DNA of 11,121 nucleotides from the NCBI GenBank assembly GCA_947074165.1, contig CAMTOT010000064.1:1-11121 (forward strand), written 5' to 3'. The notes beneath the pieces are model-generated. The model made no database searches and was not told the origin of the DNA. It worked only from the letters and a program-made list of their open reading frames with translations. This document shows, in pieces, positions 5,908-11,121 of this stretch (position 1 is the stretch's first letter; each line of letters begins with the position of its first letter). The stretch is from an uncultured Bacteroidales bacterium (lineage in GTDB: Bacteria > Bacteroidota > Bacteroidia > Bacteroidales > JAUNSR01). A program made the translations under genes and the position numbers.

Positions 5908-7119
5908 ATGACAAGATTTGCTTCGGGCGTAAGTAATTTGCGCTCATCACAGATACGTGATTTAATGAGTCTGGCTACCAGACCCGGTATAATATCATTT
6001 GCCGGAGGTATGCCCGGCAATGAGCTGTTTCCGCTCGCGGAGATGGATGAGATATATAATGATCTTACTGAAAGAGAAAAGCAAGTGGCAATGCAGTACG
6101 GCCCTACATGCGGACTTCCTTCTTTAATAGAATCGCTTAACTCATATCTTAAAGAGAAAGGACTGCCGGTAGATACACATAAGCTGCTTATCACTACAGG
6201 TTCGCTTCAGGCGATAAATATACTCGCCAACGCTTTTATTGACGCGGGAGACTCTGTTATTACTGAAAATCCAAGTTTCATAGGTGCTCTATCAGCATTT
6301 AAATCTTATAGTGCCGATATTCAGACTGTAGATCTTGATAGCGACGGAATATCACTTGAGAAATTAGCGTTGAAACTTGACTCAATGGAGCGTAAACCGA
6401 AATTTCTGTATATCACTCCTACGTTTCATAATCCGGCAGGCATGCTTTACTCAAAAGAGCGCCGCATTGCTTTGATAGAAATGATGAAAGACAGGGATAT
6501 ACCTGTTATAGAGGATGATGCTTATGGTGATCTTTATTTTTATGAAGATGATCTTGAGGATATAAGACCAATGATAGCTTATCCTCACGAAGGTGTGGAA
6601 ATATGCTATACAGGGTCTTTTTCTAAGATTATCGGTCCGGGACTGCGACTTGGATATATGCTTGTGCCTCCTCATATTTATGATAAATGTGAACTTATAA
6701 AACAATCGGTAGACGCGTGTTCTCCAAGTTTTACACAAGTTATTGCCGATAAGTTTATAAGAAGCGGTGCGGTGAAAAAATATCTTAATGAAGTAAGACA
6801 GGAGTATAAATTAAGAGCAGAGGCGATGCATAAGGCGTTGAAAAGCAGTATGCCTGAATACGTGAGCTGGAATAAACCGCAAGGTGGATTTTATGTTTGG
6901 GTTAAATTGCCAAAAGGGATAAACTCGATGAGTCTTCTTAAGCCTGCGATTGATAAAGGCGTAGTATTTGTAGCAGGAAGTACATTCGATCCATATGCAG
7001 CGAAAGATGACTGTCTGCGAATATCCTATTGCAATACACCGGTAGAAGTGATAAACAAAGGTGTGCCTATAATAGCAGAAGCGATTAAAGATGCTTATAA
7101 ACAGTTGGAGTTGAAATAA
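5908..7119 (+). CDS. PLP-dependent class I/II aminotransferase, likely aromatic/2-aminoadipate type
   Basis: A 403-residue fold-type I aminotransferase that begins MTRFASGVSNLRSSQIRDLM and FAGGMPGNELFP (31-42), as in the LysN/ARO8/MocR-related group rather than AspC. Active-site residues: GSLQAI (98-103), Asn175 in FHNPAG, Asp203 and Tyr206 in EDDAYG for the pyridine ring, Schiff-base Lys240 in TGSFSKIIGPGLRLGY (235-250), and carboxylate-binding Arg371 in LRISY. There is no N-terminal winged-helix domain, so it is an enzyme and not a MocR regulator. It starts 11 bases after the thioesterase and is last in the operon. The context (IorAB, PaaK, ACT) suggests it interconverts Phe/Trp/Tyr and their aryl-2-oxoacids with 2-oxoglutarate or a similar partner. 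Members of this group are promiscuous, so 2-aminoadipate or branched-chain substrates are alternatives. Confidence 0.88.
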   Translation: MTRFASGVSNLRSSQIRDLMSLATRPGIISFAGGMPGNELFPLAEMDEIYNDLTEREKQVAMQYGPTCGLPSLIESLNSYLKEKGLPVDTHKLLITTGSLQAINILANAFIDAGDSVITENPSFIGALSAFKSYSADIQTVDLDSDGISLEKLALKLDSMERKPKFLYITPTFHNPAGMLYSKERRIALIEMMKDRDIPVIEDDAYGDLYFYEDDLEDIRPMIAYPHEGVEICYTGSFSKIIGPGLRLGYMLVPPHIYDKCELIKQSVDACSPSFTQVIADKFIRSGAVKKYLNEVRQEYKLRAEAMHKALKSSMPEYVSWNKPQGGFYVWVKLPKGINSMSLLKPAIDKGVVFVAGSTFDPYAAKDDCLRISYCNTPVEVINKGVPIIAEAIKDAYKQLELK

Positions 7120-7156
7120 TATAAGTTAAAATTAAGATTTACTCCTTATGTTTTAT

Positions 7157-7164
7157 TAGATTTG
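7157..7164 (+). promoter_or_regulatory. -7 promoter box upstream of slyD
   Basis: TAGATTTG is an exact TAnnTTTG match 107 bases before the slyD ATG; the -33 region is poor. No convincing terminator closes the aminotransferase operon in 7120-7271, so some read-through into slyD is possible. The leader also holds a weak stem, AACAATA (7206-7212) with TATTGTT (7223-7229). Confidence 0.4.
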
Positions 7165-7271
7165 TGAAAACTCCTCAAAAGTGATATTTAACCAATGAGG
7201 TTATCAACAATAACTTTATTCGTATTGTTACAACAAAAGAGGGGCCACTAAATTTTAAATAAAAGATAATT

Positions 7272-7850
7272 ATGGAAATTAAACCAGGCAAATACGTTGA
7301 AATAGCATACAAGCTTTGGGCTATACAGGCAGGTGAACCGGAAGAAGAAATCGAAGAAACACAGCCGGGAAGACCTTTGGAATTCATTATGGGCGCAGGC
7401 ATGATGCTTGAGTCATTTGAAAAACACCTTACAGGTCTTAAAAAAGGTGATAAATTTGATTTTACACTTAAAGCTGACGAAGCTTACGGAAATACTGATC
7501 CTGAAGCTGTAGTTGAGCTTCCTAAATCAGTTTTCGAAGTTGATGGTAAATTCGACTCTGAAATGGTTGTTGAAGGAGCTGTTCTTCCAATGCGTGACGC
7601 TAACGGACATACTCTTAACGGATCGGTTGTTGAAATCACTGATACAGTAGTTGTAATGGATTTCAATCATCCTATGGCAGGTGCAGATCTTCACTTTATT
7701 GGTGAGGTTTTGGAAGCACGTGATCCGTCTGAAGAAGATGTAGCTAAATTTACAAGCGGTGGCTGCGGTGGTGGCTGTGGTTGCGGTGATGACTGTGGCG
7801 ACGGTTGCGGAGATTCAGGCTGCGGCGACTCAGGTTGCGGATGCCACTGA
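7272..7850 (+). CDS. slyD: SlyD-type FKBP peptidyl-prolyl isomerase with Cys/Gly-rich tail
   Basis: A 192-residue cytosolic FKBP-family isomerase and chaperone. The FKBP part is split by the insert-in-flap chaperone domain, as in SlyD: first half about residues 1-74 (GAGMMLESFEKHLTGLKKGD, 41-60; ADEAYGN, 68-74), insert about 75-125 (VVELPKSVF, then NGHTLNG), second half about 126-150 with FNHPMAGADLHFIGEV (131-146), all characteristic. The tail (162-192) is built of Gly, Asp, Ser and eight Cys (165, 169, 171, 175, 179, 184, 189, 191), ending CGCH. Established: the E. coli SlyD tail binds nickel and other metals for hydrogenase maturation. Here the tail has one His only, so soft metals such as Zn, Cu or Ni via thiolates are plausible, but this is inference. 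It has its own promoter box and a strong terminator. Confidence 0.93.
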   Translation: MEIKPGKYVEIAYKLWAIQAGEPEEEIEETQPGRPLEFIMGAGMMLESFEKHLTGLKKGDKFDFTLKADEAYGNTDPEAVVELPKSVFEVDGKFDSEMVVEGAVLPMRDANGHTLNGSVVEITDTVVVMDFNHPMAGADLHFIGEVLEARDPSEEDVAKFTSGGCGGGCGCGDDCGDGCGDSGCGDSGCGCH

Positions 7851-7882
7851 TAATAAATTGTTATAATTTATTACAATAATAT

Positions 7883-7921
7883 ATGTCCCGGTTATGTATT
7901 TACATAATCGGGATATTTTTT
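7883..7921 (+). terminator. Rho-independent terminator after slyD
   Basis: Arms 7886-7897 and 7902-7913 pair over 12 bases with one G-U around an ATTT loop, extendable outward by three weak pairs, and a T run at 7916-7921. It is placed 32 bases after the slyD stop. Confidence 0.9.
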
Positions 7922-7935
7922 GTTATAAAAAATAG

Positions 7936-7943
7936 TATTTTTG
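7936..7943 (+). promoter_or_regulatory. -7 promoter box of aroC
   Basis: TATTTTTG is a perfect TAnnTTTG match 22 bases before the aroC ATG, right behind the slyD terminator. A TTTG at 7919-7922 is too near to be an ideal -33 partner. The implied 5' leader is only about 15-17 bases. Confidence 0.5.
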
Positions 7944-7965
7944 TGGAAAATATTCTGATTATTAT

Positions 7966-9039
7966 ATGAACACATTTGGCAATATATTTAAACTTACTTC
8001 TTTTGGAGAGTCACATGGTGCGGCTATAGGAGGTGTTATTGACGGTATGCCCGCAGGGATTGAAATTGATGTAGATTTTGTGCAGCAAGAGCTTAACCGC
8101 CGCCGTCCGGGGCAGTCTTCAATAGTAACTCCTCGTAAAGAAGGTGATAGGGTAGAGTTTTTATCCGGTATCTACGATGGTAAATCCACAGGTGCTTCTA
8201 TAGGGTTTGTTGTATATAACGCCAATCAACATTCATCAGATTATGATAATATAAAGGATCTTTACAGACCCTCGCACGCCGATTATACATATACACAAAA
8301 ATACGGAATAAGGGATCACCGTGGGGGAGGCCGCTCTTCGGCTCGTGAGACTATTTCCCGTTGTGTTGCCGGTGCACTTGCTAAGCTGGCGCTTCGCAAA
8401 CTAAATGTAGAGATATTGGCATATACTTCGCAGGTTGGCAATGTATATCTCGATGGTGTGTATTCAGACTATGATCTATCTGCAATAGAGGATAATGCCG
8501 TAAGATGTCCGGATGCATCTGTAGCGGTGCAGATGGAGAAACTTATAAAAGAGGTACAGTCAGACGGAGATACTATAGGTGGAGTAATATCATGTGTGAT
8601 AAAAAATACTCCGGTAGGGATTGGTGAACCTGTATTCGGTAAACTTCACGCTGCTCTGGGCGCAGCCATGCTTGGTATTAATGCCGCTAAAGGTTTTGAA
8701 TATGGTATGGGCTTTGCCGGAGTAGGCAGACGTGGCTCGGAGATGTGTGATAATTTTATTAATTCTGATGGTAAGATTAAAACTACTTCCAATTATTCGG
8801 GAGGAATTCAGGGCGGAATATCAAATGGAGAGGATATATTCTTTCGTGTCGCGTTTAAGCCTGTTGCAACTCTGCTTCGTGATGTGAAAACCGTAGATAA
8901 AGATGGCAATGAGGTAGTTCTAAAGGCTAAGGGCAGACATGATCCGTGCGTGTTGCCAAGAGCGGTTCCTATTGTAGACGCTATGGCGGCTATGGTAATA
9001 CTTGACTATGTGCTTATTAATAAAACTACTTGTATTTGA
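7966..9039 (+). CDS. aroC: Chorismate synthase
   Basis: A 357-residue enzyme for the last shikimate-pathway step: 5-enolpyruvylshikimate-3-phosphate to chorismate, using reduced FMN, in the cytosol. All family signatures are present: GESHG (14-18, His17), the stretch RPSHADYTYTQKYGIRDHRG (101-120, His104) followed by GGRSSARET (121-129), GFAGVGRRGSEM (249-260), and near the C-terminus the VLPRAVPIVDAM segment (329-340, Asp339). Length is normal and there is no frameshift. The start at ATG 7966 gives the conserved NTFGNIFKLTSFGESHG opening. It is expressed from its own promoter and not part of the ior operon, although both concern aromatic amino acids. There is no flavin reductase domain, so it is the monofunctional type. 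Confidence 0.97.
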   Translation: MNTFGNIFKLTSFGESHGAAIGGVIDGMPAGIEIDVDFVQQELNRRRPGQSSIVTPRKEGDRVEFLSGIYDGKSTGASIGFVVYNANQHSSDYDNIKDLYRPSHADYTYTQKYGIRDHRGGGRSSARETISRCVAGALAKLALRKLNVEILAYTSQVGNVYLDGVYSDYDLSAIEDNAVRCPDASVAVQMEKLIKEVQSDGDTIGGVISCVIKNTPVGIGEPVFGKLHAALGAAMLGINAAKGFEYGMGFAGVGRRGSEMCDNFINSDGKIKTTSNYSGGIQGGISNGEDIFFRVAFKPVATLLRDVKTVDKDGNEVVLKAKGRHDPCVLPRAVPIVDAMAAMVILDYVLINKTTCI

Positions 9040-9063
9040 ACAATTTAACTTTTAGGTTGTTTA
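9039..9063 (+). terminator. Weak stem-loop after aroC, possible terminator
   Basis: AACAATTTA (9039-9047) and TAGGTTGTT (9053-9061) pair over nine bases with two G-U, a five-base loop, followed only by a mixed TATTTAT. It starts at the last base of the aroC stop. The tail is poor, so read-through is likely. Confidence 0.35.
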
Positions 9064-9093
9064 TTTATGTATATATATTTAAGTTTTAGTAAA

Positions 9094-10308
9094 ATGAAAT
9101 CAAAGAGTTTAGTTTTTCTTCTTCCACTTTTTCTCTTTACTACATCTTGTTGCTTTTATGAAGACGATGTAATTGATACGGAACCATTTGTAGATAATGT
9201 GGCTGACCGTACAATTGTAGTATATATGGTAGGGAATAACTCTTTGTCTTCTTATTGTAAGCCAAATATTGATTCTATAGCTTCCGGGATTGCTAAGTCC
9301 GATTATCGTGCTAATGTCCTGGTTTATGAAGATAGTAAAAGAAATAGAGATGAGGCTGATGGATCAGATTATTATTCTATCCTTTGGGATATCAGAAGAG
9401 ATGAAAAGGGTAATGTTGTGATAGAGGAGGTATGGCGTGAATTTGCTCAGCAATCAACTCAGCCTAAAATAATGTCGGAAGTATTAAATAAGGCTTATGA
9501 TTTATATCCTTCAAAAGAGAAAGGGTTGATTCTTTGGTCGCATGCTTCAGGATGGCTTCCTTCTCCTGATTATCAAACTTCAGCTGTAGCCCATAGTCCT
9601 AAATTGAAGTCATTTGGTCCTGACGGAGACGACTATATGGAAATATGGGATGTAAGGGAAGCCTTAGAGAATATTCCCAAGCTTGACTTCTTGTGTTTTG
9701 ACGCATGTCTGATGGCGAATGTCGAGACTATATATGAGCTTAAAGATGTAGCTGATTATATTGTCGCTTCTCCTACTGAGATATGGGGGGCAGGATTTCC
9801 TTATCAAACTGTTATGGAGCCTTTCGGACAGGAAAGTCTGAACTTACAGAAGGTTTGTGAGAAGTTCATGGATTATTATAAATACCGGGGTGCTACAATT
9901 TCACTTATAAAGACTGAGGGTTTAAGAGATCTGGCAATGGAGTATAAGAATATACATCCGCAGTTTATAGATCAACCGTTTTATAAATTTTCATATATTC
10001 AGCAATTTGGCAGGTACGTAACATCATCATCTGACTTTAGAGATATTTTCTTTGATATGTATGATACTGCCGATAAATTACTTTCCGATGACATAGGAGT
10101 TGAAACTTCAAAGCAGGATATTATGGAGGGGTTGAATAGACGTATTGCTGATGTTGTGGTTTTTACAGATCATACAGACTCATTTTCTACTATACCTCTT
10201 AATATGAGTAGCGGATTGAGTATTTATATTCCATCAGAGAAAAGCCCGGAGAAATATTTATCTGCTTATTCTGAACTTCTTTGGTATAAAGACGTATATG
10301 AGAATTGA
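9094..10308 (+). CDS. Clostripain-like (C11 family) cysteine protease, lipoprotein
   Basis: A 404-residue protein from the ATG at 9094 (an upstream in-frame ATG at 9067 would add nine residues but spoils the signal peptide). Residues 1-18 form a signal peptide (MKSKSLVFLLPLFLFTTS) followed by CysCys at 19-20, a lipobox-like site. The acidic EDD three residues later resembles the surface-export signal of Bacteroidetes lipoproteins, so exposure on the cell surface is plausible. C11 catalytic motifs are present: His150 in LILWSHASGW and Cys205 in LDFLCFDACLMANVE; the start RTIVVYMVGNNSL (39-51) is the first family strand. C11 peptidases usually cleave after Arg or Lys and self-process. The target is unknown. 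A 7-of-8 promoter box (TAAGTTTT, 9080-9087) with TTG at 9057-9059 would place transcription start almost at this ATG; this is weak support for the start chosen. Confidence 0.88.
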   Translation: MKSKSLVFLLPLFLFTTSCCFYEDDVIDTEPFVDNVADRTIVVYMVGNNSLSSYCKPNIDSIASGIAKSDYRANVLVYEDSKRNRDEADGSDYYSILWDIRRDEKGNVVIEEVWREFAQQSTQPKIMSEVLNKAYDLYPSKEKGLILWSHASGWLPSPDYQTSAVAHSPKLKSFGPDGDDYMEIWDVREALENIPKLDFLCFDACLMANVETIYELKDVADYIVASPTEIWGAGFPYQTVMEPFGQESLNLQKVCEKFMDYYKYRGATISLIKTEGLRDLAMEYKNIHPQFIDQPFYKFSYIQQFGRYVTSSSDFRDIFFDMYDTADKLLSDDIGVETSKQDIMEGLNRRIADVVVFTDHTDSFSTIPLNMSSGLSIYIPSEKSPEKYLSAYSELLWYKDVYEN

Positions 10309-10343
10309 TGTTTCTTCCTAATCGGTTATTAATTTCAATAAAT

Positions 10344-10392
10344 GCATAAAAAATAGGCTGTCTAACAAGTTTAGGCAGCCTATTTTTTATGC
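10344..10392 (+). terminator. Strong bidirectional terminator after the C11 protease
   Basis: Arms 10344-10365 and 10371-10392 pair over 22 bases with a single G-U and a five-base CAAGT loop; A6 on the left and T6 on the right are built into the stem. Its core, GGCTGTCTAAC, recurs in the next terminator. Confidence 0.92.
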
Positions 10393-10447
10393 GAAAAAAG
10401 AATATACCCACTACCTTTTCAAAAATCTCTCAACCAATACTATATAT

Positions 10448-10547
10448 GAATCAACGGTTGCCGAAAAGTGCAACCGCTGATTCCGACTTTGGAATCAGTT
10501 GATTCCAAAGAGGGAAACGCCCGTTGCCGATATCGGTATCAGGCGTT
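10448..10547. repeat. Array of three hairpins in the convergent spacer
   Basis: Hairpin A: 10448-10461 with 10470-10483, 13 of 14 paired, loop CGAAAAGT. Hairpin B: 10487-10497 with 10500-10510, a near-perfect 24-base palindrome with arms CTTTGGAATCA and TGATTCCAAAG. Hairpin C: 10516-10521 (AACGCC) with 10542-10547 (GGCGTT), enclosing CCGATATCGG (10527-10536). Arms are interchangeable: GAATCA and TGATTC alternate through A and B, GTTGCCGA occurs in A and C, and GTGCAAC (10468-10474) is complementary to GTTGCAC (10545-10551). No reading frame is credible. The rest of 10393-10617 is AT-rich and shows only weak stems such as CCTTA (10583-10587) with TAAGG (10596-10600). It could be a REP-like dispersed repeat or a structured RNA; neither is proven. 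Confidence 0.6.
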
Positions 10548-10617
10548 GCACATAAAGGTTTAGTTGGGAAGTTTTTGATTAACCTTAAATTAATATAAGG
10601 AGAAAGGGTAATAACAT

Positions 10618-10660
10618 AAAAAAGGCTATCTAACATTTTATTGTTAGACAGCCTTTTTTT
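10618..10660 (-). terminator. Rho-independent terminator of the minus-strand gap gene
   Basis: Arms 10618-10634 and 10643-10659 pair over 17 positions with one A-C mismatch, an eight-base loop, and A/T runs on both sides, so it works for leftward transcription from gap (stop at 10679). It could also act on the plus strand. Confidence 0.9.
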
Positions 10661-10678
10661 AATATCTGTAATTACTAA

Positions 10679-11121
10679 TTATTTAGCAGAGTTTACAGTG
10701 TTCATGTACTGGATTAGTTCGATAACTTTGTTTGAGTAACCCCACTCGTTATCATACCAAGATACAAGTTTAACGAAGTTTTCGTTAAGAGCGATACCTG
10801 CTTCAGCATCGAAGATAGAAGTACGAGCGTCACCAGTGAAGTCAGTTGAAACAACTGCGTCTTCAGTGTAACCAAGGATACCTTTAAGTTCGTTTTCAGA
10901 AGCTTCTTTGATAGCAGCTTTGATTTCTTCGTAAGTTGCAGGTTTTTCAAGACGGCAAGTAAGGTCTACTACAGAAACGTCAAGAGTTGGAACGCGGAAC
11001 GCCATACCTGTAAGTTTACCGTTAAGTGCAGGGATTACTTTACCTACAGCTTTAGCAGCACCAGTTGAAGAAGGGATAATGTTACCACCAGCAGCACGAC
11101 CACCTCTCCAGTCTTTCATTG
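10679..11121 (-). CDS. gapA: Glyceraldehyde-3-phosphate dehydrogenase, C-terminal part
   Basis: The frame runs in from the right edge. About 147 residues are visible and the start is outside the window (the Met in MKDWRGGRAA is internal, preceded by a partial codon). The reaction is glyceraldehyde-3-phosphate plus NAD(P) and phosphate to 1,3-bisphosphoglycerate, in glycolysis and gluconeogenesis. Family landmarks in order: NIIPSSTGAAKAVGKVIPAL, GKLTGMAFRVPTLDVSVVDL (phosphate and substrate-binding segment), CRLEKPATYEEIKAAIK, LKGILGYTEDAVVSTDF, and SWYDNEWGYSNKV near the end. The catalytic Cys-Thr motif lies upstream, off the window. Codon choice is more restricted (GTT, GCT, GGT, AAA, CGT) than in its neighbours, as expected of a highly expressed gene. 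It is convergent with the C11 protease. Confidence 0.96.
   Translation of the reverse strand, partial: MKDWRGGRAAGGNIIPSSTGAAKAVGKVIPALNGKLTGMAFRVPTLDVSVVDLTCRLEKPATYEEIKAAIKEASENELKGILGYTEDAVVSTDFTGDARTSIFDAEAGIALNENFVKLVSWYDNEWGYSNKVIELIQYMNTVNSAK

Noticed and set aside
5760..6194. Minus-strand open frame of 144 codons over the thioesterase/aminotransferase junction
   Set aside because: It lies fully opposite two well-recognised genes and shows no family motif.
10448..10547. CRISPR array or tRNA
   Set aside because: The repeated arms are short, inverted and unevenly spaced, not direct repeats with spacers, and no cloverleaf or anticodon stem can be drawn.
10451..10636. Minus-strand open frame in the convergent spacer
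   Set aside because: It runs through the hairpin array and into the gap terminator; composition follows the palindromes and no start signal is seen.

Overview
The window reads as ordinary-to-accessory chromosome of a Bacteroidetes bacterium, most likely order Bacteroidales. The evidence is an AT-rich background, A-rich rather than strong Shine-Dalgarno leaders, several perfect TAnnTTTG promoter boxes (the -7 element typical of this phylum), Bacteroidetes-style lipoproteins, and protein sequences that look most like Bacteroides/Parabacteroides-type families. Genus cannot be fixed from the sequence alone.

Layout. Positions 1-152 (minus) hold the start of a membrane protein cut by the window edge. 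A divergent promoter region (153-374) separates it from a tiny Lys/Glu-rich lipoprotein (375-596) and a stand-alone B3/4 tRNA-editing-type domain protein (612-1274), closed by a strong terminator. After a repeat-bearing leader comes a tight six-gene block, 1525-7119: iorA, iorB, paaK, a tandem ACT protein, a PaaI-type hotdog thioesterase and a PLP aminotransferase. Then follow three separately expressed genes: slyD (7272-7850) with a Cys/Gly tail, aroC (7966-9039), and a C11 (clostripain-like) protease lipoprotein (start chosen at 9094, end 10308). Two terminators bracket a hairpin-rich convergent spacer (10309-10678), and the window ends in the C-terminal part of a minus-strand glyceraldehyde-3-phosphate dehydrogenase.

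How the genes fit together. The six-gene block forms a coherent aromatic 2-oxoacid/arylacetate module. The aminotransferase would interconvert aromatic amino acids and arylpyruvates. IorAB would link arylpyruvate with arylacetyl-CoA, CO2 and ferredoxin. PaaK would link arylacetyl-CoA with free arylacetate at the cost or gain of ATP. The hotdog protein could hydrolyse the CoA thioester, and the ACT protein could sense an amino acid. It could run toward phenylacetate or indoleacetate production, or toward reductive synthesis of Phe/Trp from arylacetates. aroC (chorismate synthase) nearby serves the same aromatic amino acid pool but has its own promoter and terminators.

Most worth a second look: IorA has no C-terminal ferredoxin domain; an AATTGCAT octamer occurs three times upstream of iorA; a near-identical CCGAAA(A)CGTTATG(A)CCTT motif sits in the leaders of iorA and paaK, the second copy inside a stable hairpin; and three consecutive hairpins with interchangeable arms lie between the two convergent terminators. 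No CRISPR array, insertion sequence, tRNA or rRNA was seen.
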